A stretch of DNA of 44,340 nucleotides from Phycisphaeraceae bacterium. Lineage in GTDB: Bacteria > Planctomycetota > Phycisphaerae > Phycisphaerales > Phycisphaeraceae. The position numbers and the translations under genes are program-made. The stretch is from positions 1 to 44,340 of the forward strand of contig JAFIFY010000031.1 of NCBI GenBank assembly GCA_020831765.1, written 5' to 3'. Below, piece by piece: positions 14,223-23,156 of the stretch. The notes under the pieces were generated by a model that saw nothing but the letters and a program-made list of their open reading frames with translations, did not search any database and had not been told where the DNA came from. Each line of letters starts with the position of its first letter. The stretch's first letter is position 1.

Positions 14223-16927
14223 GGCTCGGTTCCCCGCTCGCCGGAATCGCCTCGTTGGATCAGCCGCACCCAACCCGCCGCGCCATCGAATTCAACCTCA
14301 TCACCGCTCCGCAGCCAGCCCATCAGGCCGGGAATGCTCACGATGGCGGGAATGCCCATCTCGCGGGCCACGATCGCCGAGTGCGAAAGCAGACTTCCAT
14401 GCTCGACCAGCACGCCCGCGGCGATGGGAAAGAGCATGACCCAGCCCGGATCGGTGCGTGAAGCGACCAGGATTCCGCCCGGCTTCATGACACCGAGGCG
14501 AGGATCGGTGATGACTTCCACCACGCCGCGCACCTGCCCGGGGCAGCAGCCCAGACCGCGCCTCCGGTCGCCTTTGCTTTGAACCTCTCCGGATTCGATG
14601 GTTTGCTTGCCGGTGAAGTGGTTGCCCTGATGCACAGCGCCACGGGTTTCAAAGCGATCATCGGGCGCTGGTGTCGAGCCATCCTGGAACGTGGCGAACC
14701 CCTCCCGCCGCATTCGCGCCAGCGCCGCCAGGCTCGGTGTGGTCAGCGTGCCTTCCACGAATCCGAGCAGTTCATCGATCTGAAGGTGGAAGACATCACG
14801 TGGATCATCGAGCTGCTCCAGTTCGTGCAGTCTCCGCCCGAACTCGACGATGATCCGCCGGACACGGCCGAAAAGCCGTGTTCGCTCGAAGCGAAGGTTC
14901 TCACGATCGCGAACGCGGCGTCCGGCGTGCTTGAGCACCCAGTTGAAAATCGTCCGTCGCAGCGGGCGACGATTAAGATGCTTGTCGATTTCCCGCCGCA
15001 CGCTCAGCGCGACCTGCTCAGCGCTGCTGGCGTGATCCGGGTCCGTATCCTCCTCGGATGCGAGCATCCGCCGCGCCAGCATGCCGACCGATCGCCACAT
15101 CGCCGACGGATCATCATGCAGCGTCGGGCTTTCCAGCTTCAGCTCTTCGAGGCATCGATCGCCGAACTTTTCCAGATACGCTTGGGCCATGCCCGCAAGC
15201 TCGGGCAGGTGTCGCAGTTTCGCGGCCAGTGCCCGCGTATCCTGATGCGCATCGCAGAGCAGGTCGATCAGGTCGGGGTGATGCGCATGGTCGAGTAGCG
15301 CCTGCTGGGCCATGGCTCGGAGCATGCGTGGCGGCTGGGCGCTGATGATGTCGCCCTGCATGGTTGTCAAGGCGCCGGGCAATCGCCGTTCCTGATCGTT
15401 GCACCACTTCTGAGCAAGCGTACCCAACAGCCCGAAGAAGATCATCGCCAGAAAGTCATTGATCAGGGGCGCATCCCAGCGGGTCAGCAGTTTGCGTTCA
15501 AGATCACGGTAATGGTCGCGCAGTTCATCCAGGCGCATCTGGTCGATCGGAACCGACGGCGCGGCCAGGGCTTCATCCAGTCGCGCGTGGAAGCGCCCGA
15601 TGCGCCGGCGAATGGTCCAGTGTGCCGCGATGAGGCGCATGGCCATGCGGGAGAAGCGGCCCATATCCTTCCATCGCGCCGCCCACCGCTGGTCGATCAG
15701 CTCATCGGCGATCGCGTCGGGGAGACCCTCCTTGACGCCCATCATCTGTTCCATGAACCGGCGATTCATGGCGAATCCCGGCAGCATCGCCAGGAGGCGA
15801 TACCAATTGAGCAGGTTGTAGAAAATCCGGCCGCGCACCAGGCCAAGCATGTTGGCGAACACCGTCGCCCGATCCTCGATGATCTCATCGGCCACGCCCA
15901 TCATCCGGCAGAACCGCCGGTAGACGTGCTCATAGACATATCGCGCGAAGCTGAAGGTCATGGGGGTGGTGACGCCGCTGTAGCTCTCGGCGATGTTGCT
16001 GTTGTCCCAGATGTTCAATGCGCCATCAGGATCTGGTAGCCGCCTTAGCGTGGTGATCGGCCGCGACTGAAGCAGATAAAGCGTGTCGCCTTCAGTGGCC
16101 CATTCAATGTCCTGGGGCCGACCGAAGTATCGTGCGGCGCGGCGGGCCAGGTCGGCGACTTCGCGGACCTCATCATCGGACAGCGAGGGTTGACAAGCCC
16201 GCTTGCCGTCCAACGCTTCCGTGACCACGCGGCCCTGATCATCACAGATGCGCAGTTCCTGCTTCGAGGCGATGGAACGGTCCAAGATGCGGCCTTCACG
16301 GTCGATGCGCCAGGTATCGGCGTTGGATGCCCCCTCGACAAGTTGATCGGCCAGTCCGAACACCGCCGAGACGATGCATACGCCGCGCTGCCCCGTGACC
16401 GGATCGGAACTGAACGCCACACCGGCCCGATCGGCCCGTACCATCCTCTGGATGAGCACGGCCGGCGCGACCGGTTCAGTCGAAGCGCCGGTTTCCTGGC
16501 GATAGGCTCCCACTTGTCGGGTTTGGCCGCTGTTCCATACCGATTCGATCGCGGCGTAGAGCGCCTCCCGATCGCGGGCATCCACACCAAGAACACTTTG
16601 AAACTGACCGGCGAAGGAATGGCCCGTGCCATCTTCATCCATCGCACTGGACCGCACCGCCACACGACATCCGGCACGCGAATCATCCACGGCCAGGGCC
16701 TGAATCGCCGCTTGCATGCCCGGCTCGAGGCGCATCAGCGTCGTGCCGCCGTTCGCCTGACTGTCCGCCGCCACTTCAGCTTCGGGCGGGAGGACCACGA
16801 ACCATGGCGGAATCGAAAACCCCGCCTGACCCAGCCTGTAAAGCGCAGCGGCCTTGCCACCCAAAAGCGATGGGTTCTTGACCAAGTCGGGCTGGACGAT
16901 GCATGGGGTCACGATGCGCTCCACCAT
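14219..16927 (-). CDS. PEP-synthase/rifampin-phosphotransferase-like phosphohistidine enzyme
   Basis: A 902-residue three-part enzyme. The N-terminal ATP-binding domain has GGKAAALYRLGQAGF, VAVRSSAMDEDGTGHSFAGQ, SDPVTGQRG and LQSRPIT. A central region of about 400 residues opens with NIAESYSGVTTPMTFSFA. The C-terminal swivelling phosphohistidine domain has SHSAIVAREMGIPAIVS with the carrier His at about residue 849. The order matches rifampin phosphotransferases and PEP-synthase-like proteins. In these, ATP phosphorylates the His, which swings to a substrate held by the middle domain. The PEP/pyruvate-binding barrel of true PEP synthase is not obvious, so a small-molecule or lipid substrate is likely. 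The ATG at 16927 overlaps the UbiA gene by 19 bases; the ribosome site is weak. Drug resistance is not implied by context. Confidence 0.8.
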   Translation of the reverse strand: MVERIVTPCIVQPDLVKNPSLLGGKAAALYRLGQAGFSIPPWFVVLPPEAEVAADSQANGGTTLMRLEPGMQAAIQALAVDDSRAGCRVAVRSSAMDEDGTGHSFAGQFQSVLGVDARDREALYAAIESVWNSGQTRQVGAYRQETGASTEPVAPAVLIQRMVRADRAGVAFSSDPVTGQRGVCIVSAVFGLADQLVEGASNADTWRIDREGRILDRSIASKQELRICDDQGRVVTEALDGKRACQPSLSDDEVREVADLARRAARYFGRPQDIEWATEGDTLYLLQSRPITTLRRLPDPDGALNIWDNSNIAESYSGVTTPMTFSFARYVYEHVYRRFCRMMGVADEIIEDRATVFANMLGLVRGRIFYNLLNWYRLLAMLPGFAMNRRFMEQMMGVKEGLPDAIADELIDQRWAARWKDMGRFSRMAMRLIAAHWTIRRRIGRFHARLDEALAAPSVPIDQMRLDELRDHYRDLERKLLTRWDAPLINDFLAMIFFGLLGTLAQKWCNDQERRLPGALTTMQGDIISAQPPRMLRAMAQQALLDHAHHPDLIDLLCDAHQDTRALAAKLRHLPELAGMAQAYLEKFGDRCLEELKLESPTLHDDPSAMWRSVGMLARRMLASEEDTDPDHASSAEQVALSVRREIDKHLNRRPLRRTIFNWVLKHAGRRVRDRENLRFERTRLFGRVRRIIVEFGRRLHELEQLDDPRDVFHLQIDELLGFVEGTLTTPSLAALARMRREGFATFQDGSTPAPDDRFETRGAVHQGNHFTGKQTIESGEVQSKGDRRRGLGCCPGQVRGVVEVITDPRLGVMKPGGILVASRTDPGWVMLFPIAAGVLVEHGSLLSHSAIVAREMGIPAIVSIPGLMGWLRSGDEVEFDGAAGWVRLIQRGDSGERGTEP

Positions 16928-17889
16928 ATCCACAACATCGGCACGACACCGAGAAACAGGTACAGAACCAGTGTCCATACGCCGCTCATGGTCTCGATCA
17001 TCCTGCCTGAGCCGGGAGCCTGGCTTCGCAGGAACCGTCTGCCCGCCCGGATCGAGAGCAGCAGGACGGCGACCGGCGCTGGCAGAATCCACGCGATGCC
17101 CGCCAGCCACGCGGCGATTCCGGCCAGCACCGCCGTGGCCGCCATCATGCTCAGCCATGTCATGATCGCCGCGCCCCGGCCCCAGAGTGATGAGTACGTC
17201 TCGACGCCGACTTCCTCATCGGCCGGAGCGCGGATTTTGCGGCCGATCTCGATGACCATTCCATTGGTGAAGCTGGCCAGCAGGAACCAGTAAAGCCCCG
17301 AGGGCGCGTGTCCATCCTCGATGCGCCAGTCGCAGGCCGTGGCGTAGAGATCGATCAACGGCATGATGAACATGTGCGAGACCATGTAGATGATCGGCCG
17401 CCCCTTGAGCCACTGGCGAGCGAAAAACTCCTTGCTCATCGCCGCCAGGTAAATCCATGGCAACAAGAGAAGCGGGATCATCTTTGGAGAGAGCCAGAGG
17501 GAGAGAAGCAACTGAAGCACTGCGCCGAGAATGAACACCACGCCAAGCTCGGAGAGCGTGACCAGGCCGCGTGGCACCGCGCGATAGGGACGAAAGCGGC
17601 TGTCCTCATCAAAATCCTTGAACTCATCGGCGATCCGTAACTGCAGAAAGAAGATGAGGCATGTGGCAAACGCCACACCAAGCGCAAGGATGCCCGGTAG
17701 CGTGTCCTCCCCCCGCAGCAGACGTGAATAACACACGGCCGAGGCGCTGAACATCAGGATCAGCGGTCCGTGTTGAAAAAGCGGAAACCGCTCGGCCTGA
17801 TAGGTCCACCACTTGCCCACGAAGCTCGGCGGAGTCGAGGCCGGCGCTGGGCGTTGCTGGGTGTTGGGAGCCTCAGACATGCTCATCAT
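16909..17889 (-). CDS. UbiA-family prenyltransferase
   Basis: A 326-residue membrane enzyme with about eight or nine hydrophobic helices. The first Asp-rich motif IADEFKDFDED (D88, D92, D94) and the second motif EIGRKIRAPADEEVG (about residue 225) bind Mg-diphosphate of a prenyl donor in UbiA-type enzymes. The first motif departs from the common NDxxD form. The family attaches prenyl chains to aromatic rings or, in archaea, to glycerol phosphate ethers. The acceptor cannot be read from sequence. Three near ATGs (17889, 17886, 17880) are possible; all overlap the HMG-CoA reductase stop. It sits between HMG-CoA reductase and the phosphohistidine enzyme. Confidence 0.85.
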   Translation of the reverse strand: MMSMSEAPNTQQRPAPASTPPSFVGKWWTYQAERFPLFQHGPLILMFSASAVCYSRLLRGEDTLPGILALGVAFATCLIFFLQLRIADEFKDFDEDSRFRPYRAVPRGLVTLSELGVVFILGAVLQLLLSLWLSPKMIPLLLLPWIYLAAMSKEFFARQWLKGRPIIYMVSHMFIMPLIDLYATACDWRIEDGHAPSGLYWFLLASFTNGMVIEIGRKIRAPADEEVGVETYSSLWGRGAAIMTWLSMMAATAVLAGIAAWLAGIAWILPAPVAVLLLSIRAGRRFLRSQAPGSGRMIETMSGVWTLVLYLFLGVVPMLWIWWSAS

Positions 17890-19222
17890 CCGGATCGGAT
17901 CGCGCGGCCGAGTCCGCATCGCCCGGTTCAGGGGCCGGCGTCGCGGCGATGCGCTTGCCACGCGCAAGACGCGCGTGGGCGCGGCTGAATTCTCCAGCGG
18001 CCAACGCGCCGATGATCGAAAGCTCGCCCGCCAGGCAGACGCCGCCGCACAACTCGGCGAAGCGATGTCCGTGCGACGCCCCGCTCAAGCCCAGCAACTC
18101 CAGGCAAGCCTTCTGTGATGGTAAGGCGGTGCCGCCGCCGACCGTACCCACCACCATGTTCGGCAGGGTTACCGCGGCGTACAGATCGCCATCCGAAGTC
18201 ACCTCGAATCGCGTCACCCCCACGGCCGCTTCGGCCACACACGCCACATCCTGCCCGCACGCGATGAAGAGCGCTGCCAGCCCGTTGGCATAGTGCCCCT
18301 GCACGCCAATGCCGCCGGACAACACGCCGCCCAACGCGCTCATCTGCCAATAGCGCGACATCTGTTCCGGCGTCGTATGCAGTCGCCGGCGCACCAGGTC
18401 GGCGGTCAGGGTGATCTCGCTGGTGACCTTGCGTCCGCGACCCAGCACCAGGGCCTGCATGGTTGCTTTCTTATCGCCGGATGCGTTGGCCTCGACGTAG
18501 GCCTGGGCGGGCTTGATCGGACAGTTGGCCAGGATGTGATCGAAGATGGCCTGCGTGGCGATGGTGACCATGTTCTGCCCGGCGGCATCGCCGGTTCGAT
18601 ATTCCAGGCTCAAGTAGACATGATTGCCCTCGATCGTCAGGCGGGTCTCGACGAGGGTGCCGTACCGTGTGGTGCCCTCACCGATGCGCTTGAGCTGATC
18701 CATGTTGGCGGTGAGCCAGAGGACGAACCGGCCGACCTGTTCGAGATTGGCGAAGGCAAAGCCCGGCGTCCTCGCCACCCCATCGCCCACCATCATCGAA
18801 GCGCAGCCACCGGCCTCGGTGATCAGTGCTGCGCCACGGCTGTATGAAGCCACCAGCGCCGCCTCCGTCGTGGCCAGCGGGAAGTAGTAGTCGCCCTGAC
18901 CGAACAAGCCGTTGATGCGCAGCGGCCCGGCCAGTCCGATGGGTATCTTGGCCGTCCCGATGTACTGCTCGATGTTGCGTTCAAAGCCCCCGGCGTGCTC
19001 GAGCGCCCAGGAATCGAGGATCGCATCACGGACGCCATCGCCTCGATCGCCCAACAGCGACCAGCGGCGTTCGATGGCCGATGGACTGATGCGCGAACCT
19101 CCGGGCACGCGCGGCGGGACGTTCTCGGTTCGCTGCTCAAGGCGCTTGGCCAGCTCCTCGGGCGTATGGCAGGCCATCAGAGTGGTGATCTGTCTTCTGA
19201 TTCGCTCGATGTCCGTTGCCAT
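17873..19222 (-). CDS. 3-hydroxy-3-methylglutaryl-CoA reductase
   Basis: A 449-residue enzyme that reduces HMG-CoA to mevalonate with NAD(P)H. All catalytic elements are visible: E120 in ATTEAALVAS, GDAAGQN (211-217), the Lys of SGDKK (248-252), Asp325 in CGQDVA, and His416 in FSRAHARL, with GTVGGGT (359-365) in the cofactor domain. The IPIGLAGPL and SGDKK segments resemble the class I (eukaryote/archaea-like) form, without a membrane anchor. The ATG at 19222 has GGAGG 7-8 bases upstream. Most bacteria of this sort make isoprenoids by the MEP route, and no other mevalonate-pathway gene is in the window. The enzyme may therefore serve the specialised pathway of the genes behind it. Confidence 0.92.
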   Translation of the reverse strand: MATDIERIRRQITTLMACHTPEELAKRLEQRTENVPPRVPGGSRISPSAIERRWSLLGDRGDGVRDAILDSWALEHAGGFERNIEQYIGTAKIPIGLAGPLRINGLFGQGDYYFPLATTEAALVASYSRGAALITEAGGCASMMVGDGVARTPGFAFANLEQVGRFVLWLTANMDQLKRIGEGTTRYGTLVETRLTIEGNHVYLSLEYRTGDAAGQNMVTIATQAIFDHILANCPIKPAQAYVEANASGDKKATMQALVLGRGRKVTSEITLTADLVRRRLHTTPEQMSRYWQMSALGGVLSGGIGVQGHYANGLAALFIACGQDVACVAEAAVGVTRFEVTSDGDLYAAVTLPNMVVGTVGGGTALPSQKACLELLGLSGASHGHRFAELCGGVCLAGELSIIGALAAGEFSRAHARLARGKRIAATPAPEPGDADSAARSDPDDEHV

Positions 19223-19273
19223 GAGCCTGCCTCCGGCGCGGGTGTTGGGCGGCTGGGTCCCTTGGTTTTAGCC

Positions 19274-20926
19274 TTATGCCTGGGCCGGTCGGCGGCTGAG
19301 CATGCGTTCGAGGGCGGGATAGTCGATCTTGGCACGATGTCGGGCGTCCACGGGGATCGACCTGACCGGAAGCAAGCGGATGTTGCCGAATCGCTTAAGC
19401 ATACCCTCAAGGTCGCTTGCGATGTCCTGCCGCGAAATCGCCGGGTCCGACTCGACCACCAGCGTCGGCTCGCCCCGGAAATTCACCAATGCACTTCGGA
19501 CCACGCCCGGCACTTCCGAAGCGGCGCATTCCACGGCCAGCGGAAACAGCGTGCCCTGATCCGTCGTCAATCTCGCCTGCCATCGTCCAAGCAGCCAGAG
19601 CCGACTGCGGGCATCGATGTATCCGCCATCGCCGGTGCGATGCCAGATGCGGTGGCCCGCCATGATCTTGCTTTGCGCATCGCCTCGACCGTCCAGATAG
19701 CCGCGCACCACGTGATCGCCCGTAACAATAATCTCCCCCGCCCCCGGAATCGCCCCCGGAAGTCCGGGCTGCGCGCACATGTCTTCCAGTGATTCAAGCG
19801 TCGGAATGTCACGTTCGTGCCCATCGTCGGGTGCCGCGGCGGGCGGCGGCCGCGTCAGAATCCTCACGTTGATCCCCTCGACCGGACAGCCCGCGATCAG
19901 GCCATGGCCCTCAGCGACGGCTTGATGGGTATCGGGCGTGATCTGCTTCCATGCCACGTGCGCGATGGGTTCGGCCTCGGTCGAGCCGTAGACCACCCAG
20001 AGCTCGGCTTCAGGCGCGATGCGCTCGAGCTTGCGCATGACCCGTGGAAAGACGGGCGCGCCTCCGGTGTCGATTCGCCGAACACCGGACAGGTGAATGC
20101 CCTGGCCGATGCAGTGATCGGCCAGTCGCTCAAGAACCGTCGGGGAGGCGACGGTGCGGATGATGTTCTCGGCCTGGATCTGTTGGGCCAATGCGGCCGC
20201 ATTCAGCGCGGCAACATCAAAGCGGAGCCCTTCGGGCAGAACGCTGGTCAAGCCTGACGCGAGATTGGCCAGCAGGAAAATCGGCATCGTCGTCAGGTCG
20301 ATCTGGCCGGCTTCGAGTTTCAGGTCACGTTCCAGAACCCGGTGCTGCGTACTCAGAAAGCCGTGGGTGCGAACGATCGCTTTGGGCTCGCCGGTGCCTC
20401 CGCTGGTGAAGGTGATCAGGGCCGGATGATCGCTGTTGACCGCATGGGGAAGCGATGGGGTGGGGGCCTGATTCATGGCGGCTTGCCAGTTGCCGGCCCA
20501 GGGCAGGGGCATGCCGGTGGTCATGCGAAGACCGACCCTGCGCAACTCCCTGAACAGCGGGGCAAGCAGCAGCAGGCGTGTCGGGGCGATGATCATGCCC
20601 GGTGTTGTCCGGCGAAGCGCTGCGCGAATGGTGGCGAGATTGATCTCCGGTCCGGGGATGACCACGGTGATGGCCGCGCGCCAAGCGCCCAGCAACAGGG
20701 CGTAGAGCGTCGTGGACATCGGAACCAACGGCATCATGCGATCGCCGGGTTGCAGGCCGCGCTGGACCAGCATTCCAGAGATGCGCTGGGCTTGCTGATC
20801 AAGCTCGCGATAGGTGACGGTGCGGCGTCGGCTGCCGACGCCTTTGATGATGGCGGCGCGCTCGGGGTGTTCTTCGGCCCGTTCGTGCAGCCGATGGGCG
20901 AGATTGCGCTGAACGCTTGGGATCAT
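19274..20926 (-). CDS. AMP-dependent acyl synthetase/ligase, OleC-like
   Basis: A 550-residue adenylate-forming enzyme that activates a carboxylic acid with ATP. The phosphate loop TFTSGGTGEPKAI (about residue 175), the nucleotide motif VVYGSTEAEPIAHV, and HRTGDGGYIDARSRLWLLGR are clear. The YGSTEAEPI form and overall layout resemble OleC, the beta-lactone synthetase of long-chain olefin synthesis, more than ordinary fatty acyl-CoA ligases. No OleA, OleB or OleD lies nearby, so the olefin pathway is not supported. A Pro/Gly-rich insert near residues 370-400 is encoded by a C-rich tract (19735-19762). The start ATG at 20926 lies two bases after the stop of the GNAT gene, so the two are coupled. 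HMG-CoA reductase follows after 51 bases. Confidence 0.82.
   Translation of the reverse strand: MIPSVQRNLAHRLHERAEEHPERAAIIKGVGSRRRTVTYRELDQQAQRISGMLVQRGLQPGDRMMPLVPMSTTLYALLLGAWRAAITVVIPGPEINLATIRAALRRTTPGMIIAPTRLLLLAPLFRELRRVGLRMTTGMPLPWAGNWQAAMNQAPTPSLPHAVNSDHPALITFTSGGTGEPKAIVRTHGFLSTQHRVLERDLKLEAGQIDLTTMPIFLLANLASGLTSVLPEGLRFDVAALNAAALAQQIQAENIIRTVASPTVLERLADHCIGQGIHLSGVRRIDTGGAPVFPRVMRKLERIAPEAELWVVYGSTEAEPIAHVAWKQITPDTHQAVAEGHGLIAGCPVEGINVRILTRPPPAAAPDDGHERDIPTLESLEDMCAQPGLPGAIPGAGEIIVTGDHVVRGYLDGRGDAQSKIMAGHRIWHRTGDGGYIDARSRLWLLGRWQARLTTDQGTLFPLAVECAASEVPGVVRSALVNFRGEPTLVVESDPAISRQDIASDLEGMLKRFGNIRLLPVRSIPVDARHRAKIDYPALERMLSRRPAQA
19735..19762. repeat. C-rich low-complexity tract with CCCCCGGAA core
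   Basis: Three C5 runs, two of them as CCCCCGGAA, lie inside the acyl-ligase gene and encode PGAIPGAG on the minus strand. The same core recurs in six other places in the window. Confidence 0.6.
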
Positions 20927-20928
20927 GA

Positions 20929-21924
20929 TCAGTTACCCGGCATCAGATCGCGACGAAAGAGGGCATAGCGGCGGATGATCCGATTTCCGTCGGTGAACAG
21001 ATTGGTCGATCGACTGGATTCGTGCATCAGTGCGTGGATGATGCGCTCAAGATCGAGCTTCGCTCCGGCTTCGTAGACACGGGCGAGCAGGATGCTTCCC
21101 AGGCCGGCCAGGCTGCGTTCAGGCACCACGGCAAGACTCTTGACCACCATGGTCCTGGTCTTGCCGGCTCGACTCCGCTCCAGATGATCGGGAATGGCAA
21201 AGACAAAGCCCACCGGCTCACCTTCCCGCCGCGCCAGCAGAACCAATCGCGGATCCACCAGGCTCCGGATCGGCTCGTAGAGGATCGCGAATACCTTCAG
21301 CTCGATGGGTTGGAAGCGATGGGCATGGCTGAACGCGGCCATGGATATCCGCCAGATCGCTTCCAGTGCGTTCGGCCAGTCCGCCATGTCCAGTGGCTCA
21401 ATGACCAGCCGCTGCTCAAGCAATCGTTGCTCGATGCGAGACAATCGGGCATTCTTCATCGTGGGCGGTTGGATGATTGAGGAATAGTAATTCGCCTCGG
21501 GCCGGAACCTGGCGCGCGTGAAACATTCGACGAAATATCGGGGATGATCCGGCTCCAGGAAGAACGGCGGTTGGTCGCCGCGCTCGACGATGAGCCGGTA
21601 GGTGTGCCAGGTATCGCCATCCATGGGACCGAGCGCCTGCCCGCATCCGTGTTCGGTCAGCAGCCGGCAGGCGTGGTCAAGGATGTCTGCGCCGGATTCG
21701 ACATCATCGGCGTGGAAATGTCCGATGATGCCGGGCTTACCGTCATTCTGGGCGGGGCCAGGCCGCCACCAGAGTGAACAGCGGGCCGACGGTCCGGAAG
21801 GGTTGGTGTTCAGCAACATCAGATCAGGCCGCTGATGATGCAGCGCGTTCCACGCCGGAAGCCGCGTGCCCCAGCGGTCCAGGGCCGCGCGCCAATCGGT
21901 GAACGTTTCCAGTCCGCCGCCCAT
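20929..21924 (-). CDS. YghO-like GNAT-fold acyltransferase
   Basis: A 331-residue protein resembling the YghO group of GNAT-fold proteins. The tell-tale segment is ALGPMDGDTWHTYRLIVE followed by PPFFLEPDHPRYFVECF. A second GNAT half carries VGFVFAIPDHLE and the acetyl-CoA-loop-like VVPERSLAGLGSILLARVYE. GNAT proteins move an acyl group from CoA or a carrier to an amine. The actual reaction of YghO-like proteins is not known. The ATG at 21924 has GGAGG 8 bases upstream. It is 27 bases after corA and 2 bases before the acyl-AMP ligase, suggesting that the ligase activates the acid this protein transfers; that is inference. Confidence 0.72.
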   Translation of the reverse strand: MGGGLETFTDWRAALDRWGTRLPAWNALHHQRPDLMLLNTNPSGPSARCSLWWRPGPAQNDGKPGIIGHFHADDVESGADILDHACRLLTEHGCGQALGPMDGDTWHTYRLIVERGDQPPFFLEPDHPRYFVECFTRARFRPEANYYSSIIQPPTMKNARLSRIEQRLLEQRLVIEPLDMADWPNALEAIWRISMAAFSHAHRFQPIELKVFAILYEPIRSLVDPRLVLLARREGEPVGFVFAIPDHLERSRAGKTRTMVVKSLAVVPERSLAGLGSILLARVYEAGAKLDLERIIHALMHESSRSTNLFTDGNRIIRRYALFRRDLMPGN

Positions 21925-21951
21925 GCGTCGATGCCTCCACGCCGCGTCGCG

Positions 21952-23109
21952 CTACCGGACACCCTGGTCTTCGGCGGCCGTGTCCACATCGGCCGGATCA
22001 TCGCCGCGATTGCGCGATGGTGTGCCAAGCAGTCCCTTGCGCCAGAACACATACAACATGAAAAGGGTCAGCGCCAACATCAAACCCATGATCAAGGGAT
22101 AGCCCCAATACCAGCCCAATTCCGGCATGTTCCAGGGGGAAATTTCGGGGTCGAAGTTCATCCCGTAGATCCCGACGATGAATGTCAGGGGGATGAAGAT
22201 CGTGGCCACGGTAGTCAGCATGCGCATGGTCGAGTTGATGCGGTTGCTGAGGGTGGAAAGATAGACTTCCTGCAGTCCCGATGCCAACTCGCGAAGCATC
22301 TCGGTGTTGTCAATCAACTGGGAAACGTGGTCGTAGCAATCGCGAAGATAGAGTCGGGTGGATTCGGAAATCTGCGGCAGGGGATCGCGCAGAAGTGCGC
22401 TGACCGCATCCCGGGTCGGCCAGAGCGAGCGCCGGAGCCGGAGCAGATCGCGTCGGACCTGGCGAACCTGTGCCAGGGTCTGATGGTCCGGCAGCATCAT
22501 GACCTGATCCTCCAAACCATCAATGCGATCACCGAGTTGCTCCAGCACCGGGTAGTAGGCATCAATCATCGCATCGATCAGCGCGTAGGCGAGATAGTCG
22601 GCTTTCTGGCCGCGTATCCGGCCCGATGCGGCCCTGATGCGCTGGCGCACCGGCTCGAAGCAGTCGCCCCGGCGTTCCTGAAAGGTAATCACCACGTTGC
22701 CGACCAGGAAGAGGCTGATCTGTTCGGCGTTGACGCGCTGATCTTCGAGACTGACCAGGCGCATCACGGTAAAAAGGTGCTCACTGTACGGCTCGACCTT
22801 GGGTCTTTGGGTGACGTTAACCACATCAGCCATGGCCAGCGCGTGCAGCTTGAAGATTTCACCAATGCGACGGACCGTTACTTCGTCACCCAATCCGCAG
22901 ACGTTGATCCAGGTCACCGGCCAGGATTTATCCAGCTTCGCCAGTTCCTCGACCTGCTGGACGGGCCGGGCCTTGGTTGAATCCGGCCCGTAGCAGATGA
23001 TGTCGATCACCGGAGGCGGCGCTTCGGGGTCGATTCGTAGCGTTCCGGGCGGAGAACCAAGCGGCGGTCGTACGCGGCGCGATTTGCGGTGCGAATGATG
23101 GCGAGCCAT
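21952..23109 (-). CDS. corA: CorA-family magnesium/cobalt transporter
   Basis: A 385-residue divalent-cation channel of the inner membrane. Most of the chain is the cytoplasmic domain that senses Mg. Two C-terminal transmembrane helices follow, with the signature selectivity motif YGMNF between TFIVGI and the loop leading to WGYPLIMGLMLAL. The N-terminus begins with a basic stretch (ARHHSHRKSRRVRPP). The ATG at 23109 is preferred because AGGGGA lies 7 bases upstream; an in-frame ATG at 23130 lacks such a site. It follows purD by 47 bases and precedes the GNAT gene by 27, so it is probably in the same transcript, although its role is housekeeping. Confidence 0.95.
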   Translation of the reverse strand: MARHHSHRKSRRVRPPLGSPPGTLRIDPEAPPPVIDIICYGPDSTKARPVQQVEELAKLDKSWPVTWINVCGLGDEVTVRRIGEIFKLHALAMADVVNVTQRPKVEPYSEHLFTVMRLVSLEDQRVNAEQISLFLVGNVVITFQERRGDCFEPVRQRIRAASGRIRGQKADYLAYALIDAMIDAYYPVLEQLGDRIDGLEDQVMMLPDHQTLAQVRQVRRDLLRLRRSLWPTRDAVSALLRDPLPQISESTRLYLRDCYDHVSQLIDNTEMLRELASGLQEVYLSTLSNRINSTMRMLTTVATIFIPLTFIVGIYGMNFDPEISPWNMPELGWYWGYPLIMGLMLALTLFMLYVFWRKGLLGTPSRNRGDDPADVDTAAEDQGVR

Positions 23110-23156
23110 CGTGTATCCCCTGATTGGCATGCCGGGCTGTCCGTGGCCTTCCCCAG

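Noticed and set aside
14219-16927. Assignment as rifampin phosphotransferase or as PEP synthase
   Set aside because: Domain order fits the former, but nothing supports rifampin as substrate. The PEP/pyruvate-binding barrel of the latter is not seen. Left as family-level.
17873-19222. Full mevalonate pathway in this window
   Set aside because: Only HMG-CoA reductase is present; no mevalonate kinase, phosphomevalonate enzymes or HMG-CoA synthase found.
19274-20926. Olefin (Ole) biosynthesis locus
   Set aside because: The ligase is OleC-like, but no thiolase (OleA), hydrolase (OleB) or dehydrogenase (OleD) gene is nearby.
21835-22980. 381-residue plus-strand frame
   Set aside because: Antisense to corA and the GNAT gene; His/Gln-rich shadow with no motif.
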